DNA of 64,000 bases from an uncultured Lachnospiraceae bacterium (GCA_947243855.1 CAMXIK010000001.1:1-64000); one strand, 5' to 3'; counted from the stretch's first letter, positions 35,412 to 43,945 are shown. Program-made: numbers and translations. Notes: generated by a model from the sequence alone, not told the origin.

Positions 35412-35675
35412 ATGGTAAGTCAAAAGGTAGTCATAAAAAACCCGACAGGGCTACATCTAAGACCGGCAGGCATCCTATGTAAGGAAGCGATGCAGTTCAA
35501 ATCTCTGATAACTTTTACATTTCGTGAAAATACAGCGAACGCCAAGAGCGTCCTAAGCGTGCTTGGGGCATGCGTTAAGTGTGGCGATGAGATTGAGTTT
35601 GTATGTGACGGTGAGGATGAGGAGGAAGCCCTGAAAGCGCTGGTCAGCGCGATCGAGAGCGGTCTTGGAGAATAA
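35412..35675 (+). CDS. ptsH: HPr family phosphocarrier protein
   Basis: An 87-residue protein with the HPr fold. His15 in TGLHLRPAG is the site phosphorylated by enzyme I, and Ser46 in NAKSVLSVLG is the site for HPr kinase, at the exact usual positions. It passes phosphate to PTS sugar permeases and, as Ser-phosphate, signals carbon catabolite control. Cysteines at the C-terminus (VKCGDEIEFVCDGE) are unusual but outside the active regions. It stands alone, with its own promoter and terminator and without ptsI. Confidence 0.9.
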   Translation: MVSQKVVIKNPTGLHLRPAGILCKEAMQFKSLITFTFRENTANAKSVLSVLGACVKCGDEIEFVCDGEDEEEALKALVSAIESGLGE

Positions 35676-35685
35676 CGTCACAGAT

Positions 35686-35714
35686 AGCCCCCGCTGTATT
35701 CAGCGGGGCTTTTT
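35686..35714 (+). terminator. intrinsic terminator of the HPr-like gene
   Basis: AGCCCCCGCTG at 35686-35696 pairs with CAGCGGGGCT at 35701-35710 (one bulged C) around TATT, followed by five T. A textbook terminator. Confidence 0.85.
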
Positions 35715-35716
35715 CG

Positions 35717-35750
35717 CGCATAAGCAGAGCATTTTGAGTCTGCTCATGCG
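35717..35750 (+). repeat. hairpin in the leuA leader
   Basis: CGCAT at 35717-35721 pairs with ATGCG at 35746-35750, and AAGCAGA at 35722-35728 with TCTGCT at 35739-35744, around a 10-base loop. It sits between the terminator and the leuA ribosome site. No T-box sequence or leader peptide is visible, so I do not assign a function. Confidence 0.45.
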
Positions 35751-35776
35751 TGCATAAAATAAAAGGAGGAACAGTC

Positions 35777-37456
35777 ATGTTAAACTATAAGAGGTATCGT
35801 AGAAATCCGGTGGTAGATTACCCGGAGAGAGAATGGGTCAATAAAGAAATTGAGAAGGCGCCGATCTGGTGCAGCGTGGATCTGCGGGACGGTAATCAGG
35901 CGCTGATCGATCCTATGGTGGTTTCGGAAAAAATTGAGTTTTTTAATTATCTGATTAAGCTTGGTTTTAAGGAAATTGAGATCGGATTTCCGGCGGCCAG
36001 CCAGATCGAGTATGATTTTCTGCGCCAGCTTGTGGACAGAAAGCTGATTCCGGACGACGTGGTAGTACAGGTGCTGACACAGTGCAGGGAAGAGCTTTTG
36101 GAGCGCACTTTTGAGTCCATTGAGGGGTGTAAGCAGGCCATCGTTCATATTTACAACTCTACTTCCACTTTACAGCGGGATGTGGTTTTCCATATGAATC
36201 GTGAGGAGATCACCAATATCGCCGTGGAGGGGGTAAAGATGGTGAAACGCCATGCCGCTAAATTTCCCGGCAAGGTGATTCTGGAATACTCGCCCGAAAG
36301 TTTTACAGGCACAGAGTTAGATTACGCGTTGGAGGTCTGCAACGCGGTACAGAGGGAATGGGGGCCTACGAAGGAAAATCCCATGATCATTAATCTGCCT
36401 TCCACAGTGGAGATGACGACGCCCAATGTCTTTGCGGACAGGATAGAGTGGATGAATAAACATTTGGAAAACCGGGAGGCCATTATCCTGAGCATCCATC
36501 CCCACAACGACAGGGGAACCGGCGTGGCTACGGCGGAGCTTGCCCTGCTTGCAGGCGCGGAGCGTGTAGAGGGAACGCTTTTCGGAAACGGGGAGAGGAC
36601 CGGAAACGTAGATGTTTTAAATATTGCCTACAACATGTTCTCTCAGGGCATTGACCCTAATCTTGCCATAGAGCATGTCAATGAGAGTATTGAAATATAC
36701 GAAAGATGCTGTAAAATCCCGGTGCATCCCAGACATCCCTATGCAGGGAAACTGGTGTTTACCGCATTCTCCGGTTCCCATCAGGATGCCATCAACAAGG
36801 GCGTAAAGGCGATGAAAGAGCGGGGAGGCGAGTATTGGGAGGTTCCCTATCTGCCCATTGATCCGGCGGATATCGGCAGGGAATACGAACCGATTGTGCG
36901 CATTAACTCCCAGTCCGGCAAGGGCGGCGTAGCCTTTGTGATGGATACCTATTTTGGTTTCAAACTGCCGAAAGGAATGCACAGGGAATTCGCAAATGTG
37001 ATTCAGGCAATCTCAGAGAAACAGGGAGAGGTAAGTCCGGATCAGATTATGGAGAGCTTCCGTCAGGAGTACCTGATGAAAAAAGAGCCGATTCATTTCC
37101 GCAAATTGCGGGTGGATGATCTGAGCGAGGAGACAGAGTCCGAGTTTGACACAAAAGTGACGGTGGTCTATACCGACAAGGGTGTGGAGAAGAGCTTTGA
37201 GGCGGTCGGAAACGGGCCTATCGACGCAGTGAAGCGGGGACTTCAGGAAGAACTGAATGTGGCCATCAAGATTCTGGATTATGAGGAGCATGCGCTGCAG
37301 AGCGGTTCCAATTCCCAGGCAGCGGCCTATATTCATCTTTTGGATGCGGACGACGGCAGGGTGACCTACGGCGTGGGCGTCAGCTCCAATATTACAAGAG
37401 CGTCGGTGCGCGCGATTTTCTCGGCGGTAAATCGTCTCGGTCTTGGCGGCGTATAG
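35777..37456 (+). CDS. leuA: 2-isopropylmalate synthase, LeuA2 type
   Basis: A 559-residue enzyme for the first step of leucine synthesis, condensing acetyl-CoA with 2-oxoisovalerate. The N-terminal MLNYKRYRRNP and APIWCSVDLRDGNQALIDPM mark the longer bacterial/yeast type. Metal-binding IHPHNDRGTGVA and EGTLFGNGERTGNVD are in place. The C-terminal LeuA dimer domain (about 430-559) has the regulatory leucine-binding type sequence, including SNITRASVRAIFSAVNRLG. AGGAGG lies five bases before ATG 35777. No other leu genes are adjacent. Confidence 0.95.
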   Translation: MLNYKRYRRNPVVDYPEREWVNKEIEKAPIWCSVDLRDGNQALIDPMVVSEKIEFFNYLIKLGFKEIEIGFPAASQIEYDFLRQLVDRKLIPDDVVVQVLTQCREELLERTFESIEGCKQAIVHIYNSTSTLQRDVVFHMNREEITNIAVEGVKMVKRHAAKFPGKVILEYSPESFTGTELDYALEVCNAVQREWGPTKENPMIINLPSTVEMTTPNVFADRIEWMNKHLENREAIILSIHPHNDRGTGVATAELALLAGAERVEGTLFGNGERTGNVDVLNIAYNMFSQGIDPNLAIEHVNESIEIYERCCKIPVHPRHPYAGKLVFTAFSGSHQDAINKGVKAMKERGGEYWEVPYLPIDPADIGREYEPIVRINSQSGKGGVAFVMDTYFGFKLPKGMHREFANVIQAISEKQGEVSPDQIMESFRQEYLMKKEPIHFRKLRVDDLSEETESEFDTKVTVVYTDKGVEKSFEAVGNGPIDAVKRGLQEELNVAIKILDYEEHALQSGSNSQAAAYIHLLDADDGRVTYGVGVSSNITRASVRAIFSAVNRLGLGGV

Positions 37457-37487
37457 GAATATCAATGAAAGAAAAGGAGGCGGGGTT

Positions 37488-38204
37488 ATGAATCAGATCG
37501 AACAGTTAAGACAGTGGGTAAACGAATCGGATAACATTGTTTTCTTCGGCGGTGCGGGCGTTTCCACGGAGAGCGGCATTCCGGATTTCCGCAGCGTGGA
37601 CGGCCTTTACAATCAGCAGTATGACTATCCGCCGGAGACCATACTAAGCCATACTTTTTACCGGAGAAATACGGAAGAGTTTTACCGTTTTTACCGTAAT
37701 AAAATGCTCTGCCTTGACGCGAAGCCCAATGCGGCCCATTTAAAGCTTGCGCAGTGGGAAAAAGAGGGAAAGCTAAAGGCGGTGGTGACCCAGAATATCG
37801 ACGGTCTCCATCAGGCAGCGGGCAGTGAGAAGGTGTATGAGCTTCATGGGTCGGTGCTTCGGAATTTCTGTGAATCCTGTCATAAATTTTATGACGTAAA
37901 CTATATTGCCAATTCAGAGGGGGTTCCCATGTGCAGCTGCGGCGGCTCGATCAAACCGGATGTCGTTTTGTACGAGGAAGGACTGGATCAGAACACCCTC
38001 ACCGGTGCGATCCGCGCGATCAGCGAGGCGGATGTGCTGATTGTTGGCGGTACGTCTTTAGCCGTATATCCGGCGGCGGGACTTTTGGATTATTATAATG
38101 GCAATAAACTGGTGCTTGTGAATAAGACGCCGACAGCCAGAGACGGGATTGCTGATCTGGTGGTGCAGGGAAGCATCGGGGAGATCTTTTCGCAGCTCGA
38201 CTAG
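37488..38204 (+). CDS. Sir2 family NAD-dependent protein deacylase (second copy)
   Basis: A 238-residue sirtuin. GAGVSTESGIPDFRSVDGLYNQQ lies near residue 20, TQNIDGLHQAAGS near 95, the catalytic histidine in YELHGSVLRNF, and the zinc module is CESC with CSCGG. GGTSLAVYPAAGLLDYYNGNKLVLVNK ends the Rossmann part. AAGGAGG precedes ATG 37488. It is a shorter paralogue of the sirtuin at 5764, lacking the N-terminal extension. It follows leuA by 31 bases and precedes a DUF951 gene. Confidence 0.94.
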   Translation: MNQIEQLRQWVNESDNIVFFGGAGVSTESGIPDFRSVDGLYNQQYDYPPETILSHTFYRRNTEEFYRFYRNKMLCLDAKPNAAHLKLAQWEKEGKLKAVVTQNIDGLHQAAGSEKVYELHGSVLRNFCESCHKFYDVNYIANSEGVPMCSCGGSIKPDVVLYEEGLDQNTLTGAIRAISEADVLIVGGTSLAVYPAAGLLDYYNGNKLVLVNKTPTARDGIADLVVQGSIGEIFSQLD

Positions 38205-38239
38205 CGCGTGAGAAGAACTTTTGATTGGAGAGCGCAGGT

Positions 38240-38443
38240 ATGGACATTCAGGTGGGCGATATCTTAAAAATGAAAAAGAAGCATCCCTGCGGCAGCGCCG
38301 AATGGGAGGTGCTGCGCATTGGCGCGGACTTTCGCCTGAAATGTGCCGGCTGCGGGCACCAGATTATGATTTCCCGTCCGAAGGCGGAGAAAAGTATTCG
38401 CGGGATTACACGTCCGGGTGCGGGCGACGGGAGCATATCGTAG
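38240..38443 (+). CDS. DUF951 family protein
   Basis: A 67-residue basic protein with the DUF951 pattern: MDIQVGDILKMKKKHPCGSAEWEVLRIGADFRLKCAGCGHQIMISR (in part), including HPCGS and CAGCGH, which may bind zinc. The C-terminal tail is Gly-rich and Ser-rich. Its role is unknown, though the gene is common before rpsF in Firmicutes, as here. ATG 38240 has GCAGG three to eight bases upstream; the frame opens at 38225. Confidence 0.88.
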   Translation: MDIQVGDILKMKKKHPCGSAEWEVLRIGADFRLKCAGCGHQIMISRPKAEKSIRGITRPGAGDGSIS

Positions 38444-38450
38444 AAATTTC

Positions 38451-38479
38451 TTGCATAATCCGGTGGATTATGGTATTAT
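38451..38479 (+). promoter_or_regulatory. rpsF-ssb-rpsR promoter with a palindrome in the spacer
   Basis: TTGCAT at 38451-38456 and TATTAT at 38474-38479 are exactly 17 bp apart. The spacer is nearly filled by CATAATCC-GGT-GGATTATG at 38454-38472, a perfect 8-bp inverted repeat around three bases. A protein bound there would block RNA polymerase. Confidence 0.65.
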
Positions 38480-38570
38480 AGGTATCCGTGATATATTAAT
38501 TGGGCGTAAAGCCACACATCCTTGCTCCTTTTTCAAGAAGGGGCCAGAGACCAAAAGGAGGGAAAGAAGC

Positions 38571-38861
38571 ATGAACAAGTATGAGTTAGCCGTTGTTGTC
38601 ACCGCTAAGATTGAAGATGACGAGCGGGCCGCTACTCTGGAAAAGGTGAAAGCCTTAGTGGAGAGATTTGGCGGAAAGATCACAGAAGTTGACGACTGGG
38701 GTAAGAAGAGACTCGCATACGAAGTGCAGAAGATGAAAGAGGCTTTTTATTACTTTATCCGCTTTGAAGCAGAGAGCACAGCTCCCGGCGAGATTGAAAG
38801 CCGCATCCGCATCATGGATAACGTCATCCGATACCTGTGCGTCAGACAAGACGAGAAATAG
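38571..38861 (+). CDS. rpsF: 30S ribosomal protein S6
   Basis: A 96-residue ribosomal protein with the S6 pattern MNKYELAVVV and later WGKKRLAYEVQKMKEAFYYFIRFEAE, then RIMDNVIRYLCVR. It binds S18 and the 16S rRNA platform. ATG 38571 follows GGAGGG by about seven bases; the frame is open from 38418 but the leader contains the promoter. The 90-base leader has a GCTCCTT/AAGGGGC hairpin at 38525-38545, a possible site for S6:S18 feedback that I cannot confirm. First gene of rpsF-ssb-rpsR. Confidence 0.95.
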   Translation: MNKYELAVVVTAKIEDDERAATLEKVKALVERFGGKITEVDDWGKKRLAYEVQKMKEAFYYFIRFEAESTAPGEIESRIRIMDNVIRYLCVRQDEK

Positions 38862-38876
38862 GAAGAGGTATTCTAT

Positions 38877-39320
38877 ATGAATAAAGTGATACTGATGGGA
38901 CGTTTGACAAGAGACCCCGAAGTGAGATATTCACAAGGGGAGAACGCGACTGCGGTTGCCAGATATACGCTGGCGGTAGACCGCAGATTTAATCGCAATA
39001 ACGACGACCAAACGGCAGATTTTATCAACTGCGTGGCTTTTGGAAGATCCGGCGAATTTGCCGAAAAGTATCTTCACAAAGGCACGAAGATTGCAATTAC
39101 AGGGCGCATCCAGACTGGGAGTTATACCAATAAGGATGGCGTCAAGGTGTATACGACAGACGTTGTGGTAGAGGATCAGGAGTTTGCAGAGAGCAAGAAT
39201 GCGTCGGCAGCAAACGGCGGGTATGCGCCTGCTGAGAGAAACGATTCCGCTCCGGCGGCTGCAGGGGATGGATTTATGAACATTCCCGATGGCATTGATG
39301 AAGAACTGCCGTTCAATTAA
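38877..39320 (+). CDS. ssb: single-stranded DNA-binding protein
   Basis: A 147-residue SSB. The OB fold spans about residues 1-105 (MNKVILMGRLTRDPEVRY, FINCVAFGRSGEFAEKYLHKGTKIAITGRIQTGSY in part). A flexible Ala/Gly-rich linker follows, and the conserved acidic tip, GIDEELPFN, recruits partner proteins. It coats single-stranded DNA during replication and repair. It lies in the classic rpsF-ssb-rpsR order, with GGAAGAGG upstream. Confidence 0.96.
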   Translation: MNKVILMGRLTRDPEVRYSQGENATAVARYTLAVDRRFNRNNDDQTADFINCVAFGRSGEFAEKYLHKGTKIAITGRIQTGSYTNKDGVKVYTTDVVVEDQEFAESKNASAANGGYAPAERNDSAPAAAGDGFMNIPDGIDEELPFN

Positions 39321-39355
39321 GAGGAGCGCCTTAGGCGCGAGATTGGAGGTTTACT

Positions 39356-39616
39356 ATGGCATTTAATAAAACAGACAAGCCGGACTTCCCCAAGAAAAAA
39401 GGGGGTATGCGCAGAAGAAAGAAAGTCTGCGTATTCTGTGGTAAGGATAATGTGATCGACTACAAGGACAGCAATAAGCTTCGCAGATACATTTCTGAGA
39501 GAGGTAAGATTCTTCCTAGAAGAATTACCGGAAACTGCGCAAAGCATCAGAGAGCGCTTACTGTGGCGATCAAACGTGCGAGACACCTTGCTTTGATGCC
39601 TTACGTACAGGATTGA
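39356..39616 (+). CDS. rpsR: 30S ribosomal protein S18
   Basis: An 86-residue ribosomal protein: the N-terminal extension has [16 protein letters not shown], with the core [48 protein letters not shown] (in part). The four cysteine/histidine pattern CVFC...C-x-KH is of the zinc-binding (C+) S18 type. A GGAGG site precedes ATG, and a GC-rich terminator follows. Confidence 0.96.
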   Translation: MAFNKTDKPDFPKKKGGMRRRKKVCVFCGKDNVIDYKDSNKLRRYISERGKILPRRITGNCAKHQRALTVAIKRARHLALMPYVQD

Positions 39617-39640
39617 TTTTTATATTGGAATTTAGGGAAT

Positions 39641-39671
39641 CGGGCGCCGTGCGCGCCCGGTTTCTTCTTTT
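39641..39671 (+). terminator. terminator after rpsR
   Basis: CGGGCGC at 39641-39647 pairs with GCGCCCG at 39653-39659, followed by a T-rich tail with TTTCTTCTTTT. Confidence 0.8.
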
Positions 39672-39768
39672 GTAAAAAAACGCCGGTTACCCCAACATTA
39701 TGTCATATTTAATCAAAAAAAGTCTATATATTGGTGTGGCGGTATTTGGCAAAAAATGCTATACTAGC

Positions 39769-39860
39769 ATGAGAAGAAACTCTAAATGCTCGCAGTAATG
39801 ACTGCTTCGCAAAGAGTTTCTAAGTCTCATGCAGAAGAATGCTAAAGAGCAGCATTCTTC
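39769..39860. repeat. hairpin cluster upstream of gdpP
   Basis: This lies in the 278-bp rpsR-gdpP gap. ATGAGAAGAAACTCT at 39769-39783 pairs with AGAGTTTCT at 39813-39821 and TCTCAT at 39825-39830, enclosing an inner GCAGT/ACTGC. Next, GAAGAATGCT at 39834-39843 pairs with AGCATTCTTC at 39851-39860 around the loop AAAGAGC. The same loop and GAATGC arms recur after gdpP. A TATACT at 39760-39765 could be a -10 element. Confidence 0.6.
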
Positions 39861-39894
39861 CTGAGTGGCTGGAAACAGTTTCAAGAGGAATAAG

Positions 39895-41955
39895 ATGAAA
39901 AATACGGTGAAGTTAAAAGGGAGGATGAAGGCATACCTGCAGTCCTCTTTATATCTGGGTTTTTTGCTTGCGGTTGTGGATATCTTAGTCTATATGCTGG
40001 ATTATCGGGCAGGGCTTGTGTTGACCGCATTTTTAATTTTCTATTTTGCGATCGTATTATCCATGATGTTATATAACAAACCGATCATCATGAATGAGCT
40101 GATCAGCTTTGCAACCCAGTACGGGCAGATTCAAAGAAGACTTCTGCGTGATCTGGAACTTCCCCATGCGCTTTTGGACGATACAGGTAAAATTATCTGG
40201 ACGAATATTGCTTTTGAACATGTGACGCATCAGGAGAAAGGCTATCGTAAATCCATTACCACTTTGTTCCCCACGATTACCAAGGACAAGCTTCCCGGAC
40301 GTGACGGTGAGATCGAGGTGGAGTGCCGTGTAGATTATGAGAATGGAAATTATCTGGCTAAGTTAAAGAAAATTTCTTTAAAAGAGATGGCGGAAAACAG
40401 TGATATCATTGAGGCGAAGGGATATGACGGGTATCTGATTGCCTTGTACTTATTTGACGAGACGGCTTTGCAGATTGCGCTGCAGGAAGTGGACAACCAA
40501 TCTCTGGCGGTAGCCCTTATTTATCTGGATAACTATGAAGAGGCGCTTGAAAGCGTGGAGGAAGTCAGGCGTTCCTTGCTGATCGCGTTGATTGACCGTA
40601 AGGTAAATAAGTATATTGCCGCGTTGGACGGTATCTGCAAGAAGCTGGAGAAAGATAAATATTTAGTAATTATGCGTAAGGAGGCGGCAGCCCATCTGCA
40701 AGAAAACCGGTTTGATATTTTGGAGGATGTGAAGACGGTCAATATCGGCAATGAGATGGCTGTCACGATCAGTATCGGGATGGGATTAAACGGACTGTCC
40801 TATGCGCAGAATTACGAGTTTGCACGGAATGCGATCGATATTGCCTTGGGGCGCGGCGGCGATCAGGCAGTGGTGAAAGTTCCGGAAAACGTGATTTATT
40901 ATGGCGGAAAGAGCCAGCAGATGGAGAAGAGCACCCGTGTCAAGGCGAGGGTAAAGGCGCACGCTCTGCGAGAGATTATCTCCGTCAAAGACGAAGTCTA
41001 TGTGATGGGACACCGCATAGGAGACGTAGACAGCTTTGGAGCGTCGGTGGGTATTTACAGAATAGCGGAAGCGCTTGACAAGAAAGCTCATATTGTGTTA
41101 AACGATGTGACGGCCTCCATGCAGCCAGTAGTGGAGATGTTCAGGGACAATGAGGACTATGAAGAAGATATGATCATCAATAACCAGCAGGCCCTTGAAA
41201 TGGTGGGGAACAATGCGGTGCTTGTGGTGGTTGACGTCAATAAACCCAGTATTACGGAATGTCCGGAATTATTGAAACGCTGTAAATCTATCGTGGTGCT
41301 GGATCACCACAGACAAGGGACGGAGATTATTGAAAATGCGACCCTGTCTTATATAGAGGCGTATGCTTCCTCCGCCTGCGAGATGGTTTCGGAAATTTTG
41401 CAGTATATCAGCGACAATCTGCGGCTGCGCCCGGAAGAGGCGGCATGCATGTATTCCGGCATTATGATAGACACCAATAACTTTATGACGAAAACAGGCG
41501 TCAGAACCTTTGAAGCGGCCGCTTTCCTGCGCAGGAACGGCGCGGATGTGACCCGTGTCAGGAAGCTGTTCCGGGATGACGCCGCAGAATATAAGGCGAA
41601 GGCGGATGCGGTCAGTCAGGCGGAGATATACAGACATTTTTATGCGATATCTGTCTGTACGGGCGAGGATGTGGCAAGTCCTACCGTTGTAGGGGCACAG
41701 GCGGCCAATGAGCTGTTGAATATCAGGGGAATTAAGGCAAGCTTTATTCTTACGAAATACAATGGAATTATTTATATCAGCGCACGTTCTATTGACGAGG
41801 TGAACGTACAGGTGATTATGGAGAGAATGGGCGGCGGCGGCCACCTGAATATGGCTGGGGCACAGATTGAAAACGGTACGGTGGAAGAAGGAATTGAGAG
41901 TATTAAGAGAACGTTGGATACGATGATAGAGGAAGGGGAACTGGATTCGGATTAA
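39895..41955 (+). CDS. gdpP: cyclic-di-AMP phosphodiesterase GdpP
   Basis: A 686-residue membrane enzyme degrading c-di-AMP to pApA. Two N-terminal membrane helices (about residues 15-60) are followed by a degenerate PAS region, a degenerate GGDEF domain (LIYLDNYEEALESV; no GGDEF motif) and the DHH/DHHA1 phosphoesterase. The latter shows VMGHRIGDVDSFGASVGIY, VVDVNKP, VVLDHHRQG, GIMIDTNNF, and the C-terminal GGGGHLNMAGAQ. ATG 39895 has AGAGGA about seven bases upstream. It balances CdaA, whose gene is 9 kb upstream. Confidence 0.95.
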   Translation: MKNTVKLKGRMKAYLQSSLYLGFLLAVVDILVYMLDYRAGLVLTAFLIFYFAIVLSMMLYNKPIIMNELISFATQYGQIQRRLLRDLELPHALLDDTGKIIWTNIAFEHVTHQEKGYRKSITTLFPTITKDKLPGRDGEIEVECRVDYENGNYLAKLKKISLKEMAENSDIIEAKGYDGYLIALYLFDETALQIALQEVDNQSLAVALIYLDNYEEALESVEEVRRSLLIALIDRKVNKYIAALDGICKKLEKDKYLVIMRKEAAAHLQENRFDILEDVKTVNIGNEMAVTISIGMGLNGLSYAQNYEFARNAIDIALGRGGDQAVVKVPENVIYYGGKSQQMEKSTRVKARVKAHALREIISVKDEVYVMGHRIGDVDSFGASVGIYRIAEALDKKAHIVLNDVTASMQPVVEMFRDNEDYEEDMIINNQQALEMVGNNAVLVVVDVNKPSITECPELLKRCKSIVVLDHHRQGTEIIENATLSYIEAYASSACEMVSEILQYISDNLRLRPEEAACMYSGIMIDTNNFMTKTGVRTFEAAAFLRRNGADVTRVRKLFRDDAAEYKAKADAVSQAEIYRHFYAISVCTGEDVASPTVVGAQAANELLNIRGIKASFILTKYNGIIYISARSIDEVNVQVIMERMGGGGHLNMAGAQIENGTVEEGIESIKRTLDTMIEEGELDSD

Positions 41956-42029
41956 ATTGCTACGCAATTAAATCCAGAGAATGCAAAGAGCGCATTCTCT
42001 GCAGGCTGTGAAGAAAGAGCGCATTCTTC
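41949..42029. repeat. hairpin cluster after gdpP
   Basis: Three hairpins in the gap before rplI: GGATTAAATTGC at 41949-41960 with GCAATTAAATCC at 41964-41975; CAGAGAATGC at 41975-41984 with GCATTCTCTG at 41992-42001 around loop AAAGAGC; and GAAGAA at 42010-42015 with TTCTTC at 42024-42029. The middle one repeats the arm and loop of the hairpin at 39834. Confidence 0.6.
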
Positions 42030-42062
42030 GTGGGTTGAGAATAGGAAAGAGGGACGATATAT

Positions 42063-42509
42063 ATGCAGGTTATATTACTGGAAGATGTGAAGAGTTTAGG
42101 GAAAAAGGGAGACATCGTGGACGTCAGCGACGGGTACGCGAGAAATTTTGTATTGCCAAAGAAGCTTGGCGTGGAAGCCAATGCGAAGAATAAAAACGAC
42201 TTAAAGCTTCAAAAAGCCAATGCGGATAAGATTGCGAAGGAGCAGCTTGAGGCGGCGAAGGAGCTGGCGGGGGTTCTCGAGACAAAGGAAATCACGCTTA
42301 CCATGAAGTCCGGTGAGGGCGGGAAGGCTTTTGGTTCTGTGTCTTCTAAGGAAATTGCACAGGCAGCGAAGGCTCAGTGCGGATTGGAACTGGATAAGAA
42401 AAAGATACAGCTTTCAGAGCCGATTAAGGCGCTTGGCGTCTACGAAGTGGGCGTGAAGCTTCATCCGAAGGTGACGGGAAAGCTGAAAGTGAAAGTGACC
42501 GAAGCATAA
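42063..42509 (+). CDS. rplI: 50S ribosomal protein L9
   Basis: A 148-residue two-domain ribosomal protein. The N-terminal domain has the signature [35 protein letters not shown] (in part), then a long connecting helix of about residues 45-75, and a C-terminal domain with [21 protein letters not shown]. It binds 23S rRNA helix 76. The order gdpP-rplI-dnaB is conserved in Firmicutes. Confidence 0.96.
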   Translation: MQVILLEDVKSLGKKGDIVDVSDGYARNFVLPKKLGVEANAKNKNDLKLQKANADKIAKEQLEAAKELAGVLETKEITLTMKSGEGGKAFGSVSSKEIAQAAKAQCGLELDKKKIQLSEPIKALGVYEVGVKLHPKVTGKLKVKVTEA

Positions 42510-42530
42510 CGTCCGCATGGGAGGTATATT

Positions 42531-43865
42531 TTGCCAGAGGAAGCATTATTAAAAAGAATATTGCCTCACAGCATGGAGGCGGAACAGTCGGTGATCGGTT
42601 CTATGATTATGGACAGGGATGCGATTATTGCGGCTTCGGAGATCGTGCAGGGGGAGGATTTTTACAATAAACAGTACGGCGTTTTGTTTGATGCGATGGT
42701 GGAGCTCAACGACGAGGGAAAACCGGTAGATCTGGTGACGTTACAGGACAGACTGCGGGAGAAGGATGTACCTTCGGAAGTCAGCAGTCCGGAGTTTATC
42801 AGGGATTTGATTACTGCGGTGCCTACCTCGGCCAATGTGAAATATTATGCGGGTATCGTTTCGGATAAGGCGGTGCTCAGAAGATTGATCCGCATGAATG
42901 AGGAGATCGCTAACCAATGCTATGTAGGCAAGGAGAGTCTGGAAACCATTCTGGAGGATACGGAGAAGCGGGTATTTGATCTGGTACAGAGGCGCGGAGG
43001 CGGCGAGTTCGTTCCCATCAGACAGATCGTGATGGACGTGATGGATAACATTGAAAAGGCCTCCCATAACAAGGGGAATGTCACCGGCGTGGCGACAGGC
43101 TTTCTGGATCTGGATTACAAAACCTCCGGTATGCAGCCCTCCGATCTTGTTTTGGTAGCGGCAAGACCTTCCATGGGAAAAACAGCCTTTGTCTTGAACA
43201 TAGCCGAATATGTGGCGTTTAAGCAAAATAAAACGGTGGCCATATTCAGCTTGGAGATGTCGAAGGAACAGTTAGTCAACCGCTTGTTCTCCATGGAAGC
43301 CAAGGTGGATTCCCAACATATCAGAACGGGTAATCTTTCGGATGCAGAGTGGGAGAAGCTGATTGAGAGCGCGGGGGAGATCGGGAAGTCCAATCTCATT
43401 ATTGACGATACGCCGGGCATCAGCATTTCAGAGCTGCGCTCCAAGTGCCGTAAATATAAATTGGAACATAATCTGGAGATGGTCATTATCGACTATCTGC
43501 AGTTGATGTCGGGAAGCGGCAGATCCACGGATTCCAGACAGCAGGAAATCTCGGATATTTCCCGCTCTTTAAAAGCGCTTGCCAGAGAACTTCGGGTGCC
43601 GGTCATAGCGTTATCCCAGCTTTCCCGTGCGGTGGAGCAGCGACCGGACCACAGACCGATGCTTTCCGATTTGCGTGAATCCGGCGCAATCGAGCAGGAC
43701 GCCGACGTGGTTATGTTCATATACCGCGACGACTATTACAATAAAGATACGGAGAGAAAAGGGATTGCGGAAATCATTATAGCGAAGCAGAGAAACGGCC
43801 CGATCGGAACGGTGGAGCTGGTTTGGCTGCCTGATTACACGAAATTTGCGAACTTAGCAAAATAA
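42531..43865 (+). CDS. dnaB: replicative DNA helicase DnaB
   Basis: A 444-residue replicative helicase. The N-terminal domain has LPHSMEAEQSVIGSMIMD, and the RecA-like domain has Walker A ARPSMGKTAF, Walker B MVIIDYLQLMSG, and the DnaB motif LSQLSRAVEQRPDHRPMLSDLRESGAIEQDADVVMFIYR (in part). It unwinds DNA at the fork. The start is TTG 42531, with GGGAGG about seven bases upstream, and no ATG is nearby. It follows rplI by 21 bases. An intrinsic terminator ends the operon. Confidence 0.96.
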   Translation: MPEEALLKRILPHSMEAEQSVIGSMIMDRDAIIAASEIVQGEDFYNKQYGVLFDAMVELNDEGKPVDLVTLQDRLREKDVPSEVSSPEFIRDLITAVPTSANVKYYAGIVSDKAVLRRLIRMNEEIANQCYVGKESLETILEDTEKRVFDLVQRRGGGEFVPIRQIVMDVMDNIEKASHNKGNVTGVATGFLDLDYKTSGMQPSDLVLVAARPSMGKTAFVLNIAEYVAFKQNKTVAIFSLEMSKEQLVNRLFSMEAKVDSQHIRTGNLSDAEWEKLIESAGEIGKSNLIIDDTPGISISELRSKCRKYKLEHNLEMVIIDYLQLMSGSGRSTDSRQQEISDISRSLKALARELRVPVIALSQLSRAVEQRPDHRPMLSDLRESGAIEQDADVVMFIYRDDYYNKDTERKGIAEIIIAKQRNGPIGTVELVWLPDYTKFANLAK

Positions 43866-43879
43866 ATAAGAAACTTACG

Positions 43880-43911
43880 AAAGAGACGACCTTAAGAGGG
43901 AGTCTCTTTTT
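43880..43911 (+). terminator. terminator after dnaB
   Basis: AAAGAGAC at 43880-43887 pairs with GTCTCTTT at 43902-43909, followed by further T residues. Confidence 0.75.
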
Positions 43912-43945
43912 CCGTGCATAAGGACTAGAAAAGGGAGGAAAGTTC

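Noticed and set aside
35717-35776. A T-box or leucine attenuator before leuA
   Set aside because: Only one hairpin is present, without T-box sequence, leader peptide or second terminator.
37443-37487. Extended N-terminus for the second sirtuin from TTG 37443
   Set aside because: It overlaps the end of leuA, while ATG 37488 has an ideal AAGGAGG.
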